In this document: one piece after another, positions 34,763-43,670 of the stretch | Position numbering within the stretch: the stretch's first letter is position 1 | Layout of the letters: every line of letters starts with the position of its first letter | Assembly (NCBI GenBank): GCA_016185145.1 | Contig: JACPOB010000038.1 | Location: forward strand, 1-45,801 | DNA: 45,801 bases | Direction: 5' to 3' | DNA from: Rhodospirillales bacterium | Lineage (GTDB): Bacteria > Pseudomonadota > Alphaproteobacteria > Reyranellales > Reyranellaceae | The notes under the pieces: generated by a model | What the model was told of the DNA's origin: nothing | The model's database searches: none | What the model saw: the letters and a program-made list of their open reading frames with translations, nothing else | Made by a program: the position numbers and the translations under genes

Positions 34763-36961
34763 ATGAGCATGACGCGCGCGCCTCTTGCATGGTCGGTCGC
34801 GGGGTTGCTCGCGGCCGTGGTGTTGCCTTGGTACGCGTTGCAGGAAGGCCTGGATTCAGGCGTCTGGCTGACCGGTCTTTGGTCGTCGGAAGACTACGCT
34901 TCGGGCCTCGGTCAGCTCATCGCACACGGCAAGTGGTGGTTGGCGCCTGTGCTGGCAGCACTCGTCGCCTGCCTTGCAATCTCGCTGCTGCCGCTCGAGC
35001 GCGAGCGGCAAGGCTCCCTCCTCCTGCTGGCGAGCGGCCTCGGCCTTGTCCTGTTCGTCGCCCAGGCGGTCGGCATCGGCCTACGCGGCTGGACGGCCGA
35101 CTGGCTCAACGCCTTGTTCGGCGAACTGGACACGCGACAGGTCGGCATCGGCGCCGGCGGGACCCTGGTGCTGATCGCGCTGCTGTCGCTGGTGTCGATC
35201 GCGCTGGCGCTGCGCGGTGGCTTCGGCGGTGACGCCTTTGTCGCCGGCGCTGTCACGACCGTCGCCGCTTCGATCGTGCTGTTCACCGCCTGGCCGATCC
35301 TGCGCATCCTCCTGCAAGCCTTCCAGGACGGCGATGGCGTCTTCATGCCGGCGCTGGTGATCGACCGGCTGGCGGCCGAGAAGATCTGGAGCCTGCGCTG
35401 CCTCACCGGCGGTGGCCGCTGCGGCGTCGCCTGGAACACGCTGTTCCTGGCGCTGGCCTGCGGCGCGGGCACGACGGCGCTGGGGCTCGCCTTCGCACTG
35501 ATCGTCACGCGCACCTCCTTCGCCTACAAGAAGACGCTGCGCGTGCTCACGGTGCTGCCGATCATCACGCCGCCCTTCGTGATCGGCCTGGCGCTCATCC
35601 TCGTCTTCGGCCGGTCCGGCCTGGTCAACCAGTTCCTCGAATGGTCGATGGGCGTGCCGCCGACGCGCTGGATCTACGGCTTCCAGGGCGTGCTCATGGC
35701 GCAGCTCTTCGCCTTCACGCCGGTGGCCTTCCTGGTGCTGATCGGCGTCGTCGAGGGCGTGAGCCCGACCCTCGAGGAAGCCTCGCAGACCCTGCGCGCC
35801 GACCGCTGGGCCACCTTCGCGACCGTGTCGCTGCCGCTGATGCGGCCGGGCCTCGCCAACGCCTTCCTGGTGGGCTTCATCGAAAGCATCGCCGACTTCG
35901 GCAATCCCATCGTGCTGGGCGGCGACTACGGCGTGCTGTCGACCGAAATCTACTTCGCCGTGGTCGGCGCGCAACTCGACTACGGCCGCGCCGCGGCGCT
36001 GGCGCTGCTGCTGCTGGCCTTTGCGCTGGGCGCCTTCTTCCTGCAGCGCCACGTCGTCGGCACCCGCTCCTACGCCACCATCTCGGGCAAGGGCGATTCC
36101 GGCCTGCCGACGCCGCTGCCCGATCGCGCACGCCGCGCGGCACAATGGATCGCGCTGCCGTGGGCCGGCTTCACGCTGCTGCTCTACGGCTTCGCCTTCG
36201 TCGGCGGCCTGGTGAAGGTATGGGGCCGCGACTACACGCCGACCCTCGACCACTACGCCAAGGCCTTCGCCATCGAGCACACGTCCGACGGCCTGATCTG
36301 GTCAGGCGCCGCCTGGAACTCGTTCTGGACGACGGTGAAGCTCGCCGCCATCGCCGCCCCCCTCACGGCCGCGCTCGGCCTGCTGGCAGCCTGGCTGCTG
36401 GTGCGCCAGCGCTTCGCCGGCCGCGCCGCGCTGGAATTCGCTACCATGCTGTCCTTCGCCGTACCGGGCACGGTGATCGGCGTGGCCTATGTCTTCGCCT
36501 TCAACGTGCCGCCGATCGAGATCACCGGCACCGCAATGATCATCGTGCTCTGCTTCATCTTCCGGAACATGCCGGTCGGCGTGCGCGCCGGCATGGCGGC
36601 GATGAGCCAGATCGACCGCAGCCTCGACGAGGCCTCGCTCACCCTGCGCGGCCGCGCCCCGCAGACGCTGGCCTACGTCGTGCTGCCGCTGCTTCGGCCC
36701 GCCATCGTCGGCGCCCTGGTCTACGGTTTCGTGCGCGCGGTCACGACGGTGAGCGCGGTCGTCTTCCTGGTCACCGCCGAGTACGAGCTCGCCACGACGT
36801 ACATCATCCTGCGCGTCATCAACGGCGACTACGGGCTGGCCATCGCCTATAGCTGCGCCCTGATCGTGTTGATGCTGGCGGCCATCCTGCTGATCCAGCT
36901 GCTGGTCGGCGAGCGGCGCCTGGGCCGGCGTGCGCCTCAGCTCCAGGGGGGCCGCGCATGA
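34763..36961 (+). CDS. Iron(III)-type ABC transporter permease, fused double domain with N-terminal extension
   Basis: 732-residue inner-membrane permease. As in FbpB, two permease modules lie in one chain, each with an EAA loop (LEEASQTLRADRWATFATVS about 335-354; LDEASLTLRGRAPQTLAYVV about 620-640). Before the first module is an extra region of about 165 residues with roughly four membrane helices (VAGLLAAVVLPWYAL, LAPVLAALVACLAISLL, LLLLASGLGLVLFVAQAVGI, LVLIALLSLVSIALAL). FbpB proteins I know are shorter and lack it. ATG 34763 abuts the palindrome. The last codons overlap the ATPase ATG (36958). Confidence 0.9.
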   Translation: MSMTRAPLAWSVAGLLAAVVLPWYALQEGLDSGVWLTGLWSSEDYASGLGQLIAHGKWWLAPVLAALVACLAISLLPLERERQGSLLLLASGLGLVLFVAQAVGIGLRGWTADWLNALFGELDTRQVGIGAGGTLVLIALLSLVSIALALRGGFGGDAFVAGAVTTVAASIVLFTAWPILRILLQAFQDGDGVFMPALVIDRLAAEKIWSLRCLTGGGRCGVAWNTLFLALACGAGTTALGLAFALIVTRTSFAYKKTLRVLTVLPIITPPFVIGLALILVFGRSGLVNQFLEWSMGVPPTRWIYGFQGVLMAQLFAFTPVAFLVLIGVVEGVSPTLEEASQTLRADRWATFATVSLPLMRPGLANAFLVGFIESIADFGNPIVLGGDYGVLSTEIYFAVVGAQLDYGRAAALALLLLAFALGAFFLQRHVVGTRSYATISGKGDSGLPTPLPDRARRAAQWIALPWAGFTLLLYGFAFVGGLVKVWGRDYTPTLDHYAKAFAIEHTSDGLIWSGAAWNSFWTTVKLAAIAAPLTAALGLLAAWLLVRQRFAGRAALEFATMLSFAVPGTVIGVAYVFAFNVPPIEITGTAMIIVLCFIFRNMPVGVRAGMAAMSQIDRSLDEASLTLRGRAPQTLAYVVLPLLRPAIVGALVYGFVRAVTTVSAVVFLVTAEYELATTYIILRVINGDYGLAIAYSCALIVLMLAAILLIQLLVGERRLGRRAPQLQGGRA

Positions 36962-38004
36962 GCGTCGAGTTCCGCGACGTCGTGAAACGCTACGGCACGG
37001 CCACGGCCGTCGCCGGCGTGAGCTTCACGGTCGAGGCCGGCACGCTGGTCACCCTGCTCGGGCCCTCGGGCTGCGGCAAGACCACGACATTGCGCATGAT
37101 CGCGGGCCTGGAACTACCGAGCGAAGGCCGCATCCTGATCGCCGGCCGCGACGTCACCAATCTCAGCGCCACGCCGCGCGACGTCAGCATGGTGTTCCAG
37201 TCCTATGCCCTGTTCCCGCACATGAGCGTGCTGGAGAACGTGTGCTACGGGCTGCGCCGCTCGGGCCTCGCCAAGGCCGAGGCGGACGCCCGCGCCCGCG
37301 ACGGCCTGAAGCAGGTCGGACTTGGAGGCTTCGAGACGCGGCAGCCGTCCGAGCTCTCCGGCGGCCAGCAGCAGCGCGTCGCCGTAGCGCGCGCCCTGGT
37401 GCTCAAACCCTCGGTGCTGCTGTTCGACGAACCGCTCAGCAACCTCGACGCCCGCCTGCGCCGCCAGATGCGCGAGGAGATCCGCGAGCTGCAGCAGAGG
37501 CTCGGCCTCACCGTGGTCTACGTCACGCACGACCAGCAGGAGGCGATGGCGGTATCGGACCGCATCATCGTCATGAATGCCGGCCGCATCGAGCAGCAGG
37601 GCGGCCCACGCGACCTCTACGAACGGCCGGCCACGCCGTTCCTGGCCCGCTTCATGGGTGAATCGAACCCGGCGCGCGGCAGTGTCCGCCGGCTGGGTCC
37701 CGGCAAGGTCAGCGTGCGGCTGGGCGAGGCAACGATCGAGATCGCCGACGCCGATACCGCCGACGGTGAGGCCACAGTCGCGGTTCGACCAGAGGCGATC
37801 ACCGTCGAGCCGGCGCCCGGTCCGGCCGGCGCGCTGTCAGGCAGGATCGCCAAGGCGAGCTATCTCGGCACGCACATGGAGTATTCGATCGACACGGCCG
37901 CCGGGACGCTGTTCGCCACCTGCCCCAGGGTCGAGCGCCCGCTGGCGGCGGGAACGCCAGTCGCCGTCACGCTGGCGCCGCGTGGCGTGATCATCGTTGG
38001 TTGA
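36958..38004 (+). CDS. Iron(III)-type ABC transporter ATP-binding protein
   Basis: 348-residue ATPase (FbpC-like). It has Walker A GPSGCGKTT (about 35-43), Q-loop MVFQSYALFPHMSV, signature [14 protein letters not shown], Walker B LLFDEPLSNLD and the switch region YVTHDQQEAM. A TOBE-type domain occupies the last 100 residues (VAVRPEAITVEPAPGP). ATG 36958 overlaps the permease stop (ATGA). The stop codon overlaps the end of the convergent phosphatase gene by 14 bases. Confidence 0.93.
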   Translation: MSVEFRDVVKRYGTATAVAGVSFTVEAGTLVTLLGPSGCGKTTTLRMIAGLELPSEGRILIAGRDVTNLSATPRDVSMVFQSYALFPHMSVLENVCYGLRRSGLAKAEADARARDGLKQVGLGGFETRQPSELSGGQQQRVAVARALVLKPSVLLFDEPLSNLDARLRRQMREEIRELQQRLGLTVVYVTHDQQEAMAVSDRIIVMNAGRIEQQGGPRDLYERPATPFLARFMGESNPARGSVRRLGPGKVSVRLGEATIEIADADTADGEATVAVRPEAITVEPAPGPAGALSGRIAKASYLGTHMEYSIDTAAGTLFATCPRVERPLAAGTPVAVTLAPRGVIIVG

Positions 38005-38579
38005 CGGCCATCTCGGTGATCTCGCCGCCATCGAGCCGATACAGCCGATCGTGCGGGTGCGAGCGGGCCAGGGTCTCCGGCGGGGACAGCGACGCATAGG
38101 CGCCCTGGACGACGCGACTCATCATTTCGTGTGTGACCGCGACGGTCAGCGCCGCCGTGCAGCCTGCCAACCAGCGCCGCGCGCTCGCTGGCCCGCATAT
38201 AGCTCTCGCCGCCATCGATCACATGGCACCACTTGTCGGCTTCGCGAGCCTGCCGCGCGCCTGGAAAGCGCTCGTCGATCGCGGCGTAGGTCAGCCCCTC
38301 CCAGGCACCCAGCGCGTGCTCCATCAACAACGGCGACGAACGGATGGCGGCGACCGGAAAGCCGAGCTCGGCGGCAATGAGCTCGGCCGTGGCCCGTGCC
38401 CGGCCGAGTGGGCTGGTCTCCAGGACGACGTCGAGCCGCTCGGGCAGGATCGTCCGCAGGAAGCGGCCGGTTGCGCGCGCTTGCTCAACCCCTTTGGGCG
38501 TCAGCGGCGAATCGAGACGCCCCTGCTGGCGACCGGCCTGGTTCCAGACCGTCTCGCCATGACGGACGAGGTAGATCAG
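37991..38579 (-). pseudogene. Histidine phosphatase (phosphoglycerate mutase-like), one frameshift
   Basis: Histidine-acid phosphatase superfamily. The first frame gives LIYLVRHGETVWN with the phospho-accepting RHG, SPLGRARATAELIAAELG and MEHALGAWEGLTY. After GESYMRASERA near 38174-38185 the sense continues one base out of frame as RWLAGCTAALTVAVTHEMMS (second catalytic His) and ends HDRLYRLDGGEITEMAVNQR. One extra base in a GCGCGGCGC run explains the break. All catalytic residues are present, so this is a recent mutation or a sequence error. The start is unclear: a CTG at 38579 would overlap the upstream stop as CTGA; an ATG at 38684 would overlap that gene by about 100 bases. Confidence 0.78.
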
Positions 38580-38881
38580 GACGCCGTCGCGACCCGGCGA
38601 CCGGTTTCCGTCAGCTTGCAGACCAGCCAGTCCGGCTTCAGCGGATTGCTGAACCAGGGCTCGGCCCAGCCGCGGGCGAGACACCGCCGCACGATGGCGG
38701 CCGCGACGGCCTGACCGTCGAGGTCGAACAGCGGCAGCTTGCCACCCGGCTGGGTGACGCCGCGGCGCAGATAAAGCAATTCCGGAAGTGTCGGAAGATT
38801 GGCTTCCAACTGATTGTCATTCAACGCAAAGACGTCAAACGACTGCGCGTCGCTACGCGCGATGATGCGATCAGCAAACAC
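38576..38881 (-). CDS. Hypothetical protein upstream of the phosphatase
   Basis: 101 residues from GTG 38881, which has AGGGGGA eight bases before it; a longer frame from TTG 39031 is possible. Content includes DNQLEANLPTLPELLYLRRG, PGGKLPLFDLDGQAVAAAIV and WFSNPLKPDWLVCKLTETGR. I recognise no domain. The stop overlaps the probable start of the phosphatase (CTGA), so the two form a small operon. Confidence 0.55.
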   Translation of the reverse strand: MFADRIIARSDAQSFDVFALNDNQLEANLPTLPELLYLRRGVTQPGGKLPLFDLDGQAVAAAIVRRCLARGWAEPWFSNPLKPDWLVCKLTETGRRVATAS

Positions 38882-39038
38882 GGCGGCGTCCCCCTTTGAC
38901 GATGCCGGTTGATAGGCCCCTCGCCGAACAAGATACGCGTGTTCGGTGAAAAACAAAGCTGAATCAGGTGGTTGTCGCCGTTTCTTGGCGCGACCACCCG
39001 ATCTGGTGGTTACTCGAAGGCCGATCGCCAAAGTCTTG
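38882..39038. other. Intergenic region with small hairpins
   Basis: Contains CCGAACA...TGTTCGG (38924-38946) and ACCACC-CGATCT-GGTGGT near 38992-39009. I see no promoter or RNA gene with confidence. The start region of the hypothetical gene could extend into it. Confidence 0.4.
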
Positions 39039-39062
39039 GATCGTCGCCCCCCGGCGACGATC
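39039..39062 (-). terminator. Perfect hairpin after the merR gene
   Basis: GATCGTCGCC (39039-39048), loop CCCC, GGCGACGATC (39053-39062). It lies 10 bases past the merR stop. There is no T run, so it may be a processing or pausing structure rather than an intrinsic terminator. Confidence 0.45.
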
Positions 39063-39072
39063 TTGACGGCGA

Positions 39073-39603
39073 CTAGTTGCTGGCCTTCAAGGTGGTGCGA
39101 AGCTGCGTGAGGGCCTGTTCTAGGTCCTCGAGCACCGATTCGATCTCCCGACGCTTGTGCAGGTCGAGCACGGCCGCGCGCGGCGTCGTAGTCGACGGCT
39201 GCGGCCCGGTCCTGGGCAACGGCTGCCGGGTCGAACCGGCCGCCATCGCCTCGGCGCGGGCCGACACGATGCGCAGGCTCTCGAGGGCGCTCTCGGCGGC
39301 AATGTCGAGACGCTGCGCCGGCAGGCGCCCGCGGCCTTCCTTCAGAAGCCGCTGCACGCCCTTGATGGTGTAGCCGTCCTCATAGAGGAGCGTGCGGATG
39401 CGGCGCAGGAGATCGACGTCCTCCGGCCGGTAATACCGCCGCCCGCCGCCACGCTTGAGCGGCCGGACCTGGCTGAACTTGCTTTCCCAGAACCGCAGCA
39501 CATGCTGCGGGACATCGAGTTCGGTAGCGACTTCGCTGATGGTGCGAAACGCCTGTGCAGACTTTTCAACCCTTCTGTCTGCGCTCTGTAGCGATACGGC
39601 CAT
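39073..39603 (-). CDS. MerR-family transcriptional regulator
   Basis: 176-residue regulator. The MerR helix-turn-helix is [20 protein letters not shown] with the following wing [20 protein letters not shown] and [20 protein letters not shown] (about 18-80). The C-terminal half is helical with a variable Pro/Thr-rich linker and no metal-binding cysteines. It follows ihfA by 24 bases; this ihfA-merR pair after fabH is conserved in alphaproteobacteria. ATG 39603 is chosen over TTG 39627. The ligand is unknown. Confidence 0.92.
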   Translation of the reverse strand: MAVSLQSADRRVEKSAQAFRTISEVATELDVPQHVLRFWESKFSQVRPLKRGGGRRYYRPEDVDLLRRIRTLLYEDGYTIKGVQRLLKEGRGRLPAQRLDIAAESALESLRIVSARAEAMAAGSTRQPLPRTGPQPSTTTPRAAVLDLHKRREIESVLEDLEQALTQLRTTLKASN

Positions 39604-39627
39604 GTCTAGACCCCCACATTGCCCCAA

Positions 39628-39939
39628 CTACCCCTTGATCTCGTCGGGCGCCCCATTAATCAGAGATTTCAGGACGTTCGACGCTCGAAAGACGAGTACG
39701 CGACGCGGCAGGATCGGAACCTCCTGCCCCGTCTTCGGATTGCGGCCCACGCGCTGGCCCTTGTCGCGGACCGTGAAGCTCCCGAACGACGAGATCTTCA
39801 CCGATTCGCCACGCGCCAATGCCTCGACGACCTCGGCGAGTATGGTTTCGACAAGGTCGCTCGACTCGTTGCGAGACAGTCCCACTTCCTGGAACACCGA
39901 CTCGCTCAGATCGGCACGCGTGATAGTCCGGCCTTCCAT
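39628..39939 (-). CDS. ihfA: Integration host factor subunit alpha
   Basis: 103-residue DNA-bending protein that pairs with IhfB. It shows the HU/IHF fold: [40 protein letters not shown], the signature [20 protein letters not shown], the DNA-intercalating [13 protein letters not shown] arm, and [15 protein letters not shown]. The length is typical of IhfA. It lies downstream of fabH and upstream of merR, with its own promoter-like sequence. Confidence 0.96.
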   Translation of the reverse strand: MEGRTITRADLSESVFQEVGLSRNESSDLVETILAEVVEALARGESVKISSFGSFTVRDKGQRVGRNPKTGQEVPILPRRVLVFRASNVLKSLINGAPDEIKG

Positions 39940-39965
39940 CCGGTACCCTTCCTTCCCCCACTTAA

Positions 39966-39994
39966 TCCATACTCTAAGGACGGAAAGCGGTCAA
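39966..39994 (-). promoter_or_regulatory. Putative promoter of ihfA-merR
   Basis: Minus-strand TTGACC (39994-39989; 5 of 6), 17-base spacer and TATGGA (39971-39966; 3 of 6), in the 149-base gap between fabH and ihfA. It would let ihfA and merR be expressed apart from the lipid genes. Confidence 0.4.
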
Positions 39995-40088
39995 TATCAG
40001 TAGGATAGAGGGTGGCCTTGAATCGGCGTCTGTTCCCGTTCCGTTGCGGACGGGTAGTCGATGAAATTGTTTCAATCGATGCGTGTTA

Positions 40089-41060
40089 CTACCAGCGCAC
40101 CAGCGATGCGCCCCAGGCCAAGCCGCCGCCAATGCCCTCCAGCAGCAGTAAATCGCCTTTCTTGATACGACCGTCCTTCACGGCCGTATCGAGCGCCAGC
40201 GGAATGGAGGCCGCAGAGGTGTTGGCGTGCTTATCCACAGTCACCACGACCCTCTCGGGCGGCAGGCCGAGCTTGCGGCCGGTACCGTCGATGATGCGCT
40301 TGTTGGCTTGATGCGGCACCAGCCAGTCGATGTCCTTGGGCTCCAGGCCCGCCTTCTCCAGGACCTCGCCCACCACCGCCGCCATGTTGATCACGGCGTG
40401 CTTGAAGACCTCCTTGCCCTCCATGCGCAGGAAGCCGGTCGTCTTGGTCGATGACGGCCCGCCATCGACATAGAGAATGTCGTGCTGGCGACCGTCGGAA
40501 TGCAGCGCATTCGCCAGGATCCCGCGGTCGGCCGAGCTGCCCTTGCCCTGCTCCGCCTTCAGAACGATGGCGCCGGCGCCGTCACCGAACAGCACGCAAG
40601 TGCCGCGGTCGTTCCAGTCGAGGATACGCGAGAAGGTCTCGGCGCCGATCACCAGCGCCGTCGAAGCCATGCCGCCTTTGATCAAGCTGTCGGCCACTGA
40701 CACGCCGTAGACGAAGCCGGCGCACACAGCCTGCACGTCGAAGGCCGCGCCCTTGGTCATGCCGAGCGCCGCCTGCACGCGGGTGGCCGTGGCGGGAAAG
40801 GTCTCGTCGGGCGTTGCCGTCGCCAGCACGATCAGGTCGAGGTCCGACGCCTTGACACCGGCATGATCGAGCGCGCGCTGGGAGGCCTCGATGGCAAGAT
40901 GCGAGGTGAACTCGCCGTCGGCCGCGATATGGCGCTGCTTGATGCCGGTACGCTGCTGAATCCACGCGTCGGAGGTATCGACTTTCTTGGCCAGCTCGTC
41001 GTTGGTGACGACCCTTTCCGGCAGGTAGGCGCCGCAACCCTGGACGACGGACCGTATCAC
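40089..41060 (-). CDS. fabH: 3-oxoacyl-[ACP] synthase III
   Basis: 323-residue condensing enzyme that starts fatty-acid synthesis by joining an acyl-CoA to malonyl-ACP. The catalytic triad is C113 (AVCAGF), H250 (VPHQANKRI) and N280 (HANTSAAS). N-terminal YLPERVVTN and [12 protein letters not shown] are typical of FabH. ATG 41060 overlaps the plsX stop (ATGA), giving the classic plsX-fabH coupling of phospholipid and fatty-acid initiation. Confidence 0.97.
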   Translation of the reverse strand: MIRSVVQGCGAYLPERVVTNDELAKKVDTSDAWIQQRTGIKQRHIAADGEFTSHLAIEASQRALDHAGVKASDLDLIVLATATPDETFPATATRVQAALGMTKGAAFDVQAVCAGFVYGVSVADSLIKGGMASTALVIGAETFSRILDWNDRGTCVLFGDGAGAIVLKAEQGKGSSADRGILANALHSDGRQHDILYVDGGPSSTKTTGFLRMEGKEVFKHAVINMAAVVGEVLEKAGLEPKDIDWLVPHQANKRIIDGTGRKLGLPPERVVVTVDKHANTSAASIPLALDTAVKDGRIKKGDLLLLEGIGGGLAWGASLVRW

Positions 41061-42136
41061 TCGCTCCCTCCGCTTGCCTGCAGCGCCGGCGTTGTCGGCG
41101 CCTCGGCGGTCGAGATCACCTGGTGCAACTTGCCCAGGCCCTCGACAAGCTTGTTCTTGTACTCATAGCGAACCAGATCGACCGCCATGCCGATGGCGTA
41201 GGCGAAGCCCAGCGCGTCGGTGCCGCCGTGGCTCTTCACGCATACACCGTCCAGGCCCAGGAACACGCCGCCATTGTAGCGCCGCGGATCGACGCGCTTG
41301 CGCATCTTGATCAAGGCGCCCGAGGCGAACAGATAGCCGATCTTGGCGAAGCTCGAGGTCCGGAAAGCGTCGCGCACGAACTGCGTGTAGAGCTTGGCCG
41401 TGCCTTCGATCGCCTTCAGGGCGACATTTCCCGTGAAACCGTCGGTCACGACCACGTCGACATTGCCGGTGCCGATGTCGTTGCCTTCGACAAAGCCATG
41501 GAAGTCGACCGGCGCGCCATCGCGACGCAGCCAGCCGGCGGCCTGGCGCAGTTCCTCGTGGCCCTTGAGCTCCTCGGACCCGACATTCAGCAGGCCGACC
41601 CTGGGCTTGTCGAGCCCGAGCAGCACCTGGGCGAAGACGCTGCCCATGAAGGCGAACTCGGCGAGGTTCTCGGCGTCGCATTCGAGGTTGGCGCCGAGAT
41701 CGAGCATCACCGTCTCGCCGCGCGCCGTCGGCAGGAACGAGGCCAGCGCGGGCCTGTGGGCGCCCTCGACCATGCGCATGGCAAACATCGAGATCGCCAG
41801 CAGCGCACCGGTATTGCCGGCCGACACGACGGTGTCGGCGCGCCCCTGTGCAGCCGCATCGACGGCCAGCCACATACTCGATTTGCGGCGACGGCGCAGT
41901 GCGAAGGACGGCTTGTCCTCGGCCAGCACGGCATCCTCGGCGGGCACGATTTCGAGCGCCTTGGCCAAGCCCTTGCGCTTGTCGACCAGCGGCTTCAGGC
42001 GGGCCGGATCGCCGAACAGCAGGTACGACGTGCCGGGATAGCGCTCGCGCGCGATGTCAGCACCGTTCACGACGATCCCGGGGGCGTGATCGCCGCCCAT
42101 GCCGTCGAGCGCCAGAACGATCTTGTCCGCGCTCAC
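41057..42136 (-). CDS. plsX: Phosphate acyltransferase PlsX
   Basis: 359-residue enzyme making acyl-phosphate from acyl-ACP for glycerolipid synthesis. Signatures are [13 protein letters not shown] at the N-terminus, [37 protein letters not shown] and [16 protein letters not shown]. It starts with GTG 42136 ([12 protein letters not shown]), 52 bases after rpmF. It overlaps fabH by four bases at its 3' end. Confidence 0.97.
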   Translation of the reverse strand: MSADKIVLALDGMGGDHAPGIVVNGADIARERYPGTSYLLFGDPARLKPLVDKRKGLAKALEIVPAEDAVLAEDKPSFALRRRRKSSMWLAVDAAAQGRADTVVSAGNTGALLAISMFAMRMVEGAHRPALASFLPTARGETVMLDLGANLECDAENLAEFAFMGSVFAQVLLGLDKPRVGLLNVGSEELKGHEELRQAAGWLRRDGAPVDFHGFVEGNDIGTGNVDVVVTDGFTGNVALKAIEGTAKLYTQFVRDAFRTSSFAKIGYLFASGALIKMRKRVDPRRYNGGVFLGLDGVCVKSHGGTDALGFAYAIGMAVDLVRYEYKNKLVEGLGKLHQVISTAEAPTTPALQASGGSE

Positions 42137-42188
42137 CGCAATGCTCCGCTAGTCGGGTGCCAGCCCATCGCCGGCAGCGTGCAGCAGC

Positions 42189-42383
42189 CTACTTCTCGGC
42201 CGACGCGCTGTCCGCCAGGACCGGCATGTCCTCGCGATAGTAGCCGCAGTGCGAGCAGACCGTGTGCGGGCGCTTCAGCTCGCCACAGTTCTTGCACTCG
42301 ATATAAGCCATCGACGGCAGGGCGTGATGGGCCCGACGCATGTTGCGGCGGGACTTGGAAACCTTCTTCTTGGGAACGGCCAT
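42189..42383 (-). CDS. rpmF: 50S ribosomal protein L32
   Basis: 64-residue large-subunit protein. It starts [19 protein letters not shown] and contains the zinc-type cysteine pairs CKNCG and CSHCG. ATG 42383 has GGAGATC upstream. The position between yceD and plsX is conserved across bacteria. Confidence 0.97.
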   Translation of the reverse strand: MAVPKKKVSKSRRNMRRAHHALPSMAYIECKNCGELKRPHTVCSHCGYYREDMPVLADSASAEK

Positions 42384-42422
42384 GACGATCTCCACGACGG
42401 GGCAGCCCACTGGCCAGGCCCC

Positions 42423-42455
42423 AAAAAAGCTGCGGCCGCGCTCTATAGGCGCGGC
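42423..42455 (-). terminator. Terminator-like hairpin between yceD and rpmF
   Basis: Stem GCCGCGC (42435-42441) with GCGCGGC (42449-42455), loop TCTATAG; on the minus strand six bases then a run of six T (42428-42423). It would attenuate read-through into rpmF, 40 bases before its ATG. Confidence 0.45.
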
Positions 42456-42497
42456 AGGCGGCACTCTCTAGCCAAAACGTCTCGCCACCGCAACAAA

Positions 42498-43082
42498 TTA
42501 GCGGCCGCGGCGCGGTTTGTCTCTGAGGGCGGCCAGGCCGGCGAACGGATGCCGGCGCTGCTCCGGCTGCCCTTTTCTCCCGCCGTGACGGGGCTTTGGC
42601 AGCACGTCTTCCAGCTTGGCACCGGGCCGCCGCGGGTAAGGATCGGCCGCCAAAGACAGCTGCTCGGCGACGATTTCGCCGATATCGAGCATATTTCCCG
42701 TGAGCGGCTCGGGGGCGTCGGCCTGTGAATTCAGCACCGCCTCGCCGCTTTCCGGGTCGCGGTCGTCGGCCATGTCCGGCTTGAAGACGATGCGGAAAGT
42801 GTCGTCGAGATCCTGCGTCACCGGGTCGAGAGTGAGCACGCAGGCCTGCACGATGCGGCCGCGCAGCCGGCCTTCGACCACGATCTGGCCGCCTACCCGG
42901 CGATCGACCGTTACCCGGGCGGAAAAGGCCGGCAGGGCGAGGAAGCCGAAACGCTTGGCCAGGGCGGCGCGCTCGCTGTCGCTGGGGGCGATCTCGAGCG
43001 CCGCACCGGACGGCCCCATTCGCTCGAGATCGACGAGGCGTTCTATTTCAGATTTCTTCTTGTTTTCAATATTTTGCGTCAT
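42498..43082 (-). CDS. yceD: DUF177 / YceD-family protein
   Basis: 194-residue member of the DUF177 family, genetically linked to rpmF and implicated in 23S rRNA/large-subunit function in other bacteria. Visible features are GGQIVVEGRLRGRIVQACVL (beta-sheet core), VTQDLDDTFRIVFKP, and GNMLDIGEIVAEQLSLAADPYPRRPG, the conserved C-terminal motif. The tail is very basic (HGGRKGQPEQRR). It starts ten bases after the chaperone gene stop and precedes rpmF, as expected. Confidence 0.9.
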   Translation of the reverse strand: MTQNIENKKKSEIERLVDLERMGPSGAALEIAPSDSERAALAKRFGFLALPAFSARVTVDRRVGGQIVVEGRLRGRIVQACVLTLDPVTQDLDDTFRIVFKPDMADDRDPESGEAVLNSQADAPEPLTGNMLDIGEIVAEQLSLAADPYPRRPGAKLEDVLPKPRHGGRKGQPEQRRHPFAGLAALRDKPRRGR

Positions 43083-43091
43083 TTTATTTAT

Positions 43092-43586
43092 CTACTTTGT
43101 TAACTCTAGCCGCGCCGTCCGTGCCAACCGCGCCGCATAGTCGCGAATATGGACCTCCAGACGCTCGACTTCGGCATCGTCGGGCGACCTACCGCCATAG
43201 GCATTGCGGCGCAAGACGTCACTGAGGGGCGTTGGACCGCCTGCCATGGCCTCCCGATAGGCCAGCGCCCGGCCGTGCAGTCCCTCGGCCATGATCTTGA
43301 TGCGCCGGCCCACCCCCAGGTCCTGCACGCCGATCTCGCGCAGCGTGAGGTCGAGATGGCGGAACATCGCGTCGAAGAAGGACTGCGCGAGCGCCTCTCC
43401 GTCCGGCTCGCGCCTCAGGCGATCGATCATCAGGGCTGCGTGGAGGGCCAGCGCATCGAAGCGGCCGTCGAGCGTGTCGGGAATGCCGCAGCCCTCGAAC
43501 AGCACAGGTGCGCGCGCCTGCTCGGCCGTGCGTGCATAAAGGGCGGCGGCAAACGCCTCATGGGGATTCTTTCGCTTGAACACCAA
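43092..43586 (-). CDS. Ubiquinol-cytochrome c chaperone (CBP3-like)
   Basis: 164-residue protein of the ubiq_cyt_C_chap/CBP3 family, which helps assemble cytochrome b of the bc1 complex. Family strings are NPHEAFAAALYARTAEQARA, DTLDGRFDALALHAALMIDR, AQSFFDAMFRHLDLTLREIG, DLGVGRRIKIMAEGLHGRAL and LSDVLRRNAYGG. It heads the minus-strand run leading to yceD and rpmF and is divergent from bamE (84 bases between starts). This gene order is typical of alphaproteobacteria. Confidence 0.9.
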   Translation of the reverse strand: MVFKRKNPHEAFAAALYARTAEQARAPVLFEGCGIPDTLDGRFDALALHAALMIDRLRREPDGEALAQSFFDAMFRHLDLTLREIGVQDLGVGRRIKIMAEGLHGRALAYREAMAGGPTPLSDVLRRNAYGGRSPDDAEVERLEVHIRDYAARLARTARLELTK

Positions 43587-43605
43587 GTTGCTCCCGTACC
43601 GTCGG

Positions 43606-43634
43606 TTGACCCGACGCGGCCGTCACGACATTTT
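43606..43634 (+). promoter_or_regulatory. Putative promoter of the bamE-like gene
   Basis: TTGACC (43606-43611; 5 of 6), 17-base spacer, CATTTT (43629-43634; 3 of 6) in the divergent gap, about 37 bases before ATG 43671. The -10 is weak. Confidence 0.3.
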
Positions 43635-43670
43635 GAGGCCCCTCTTTCCGACGAACCCCAGAAGCCGTCC

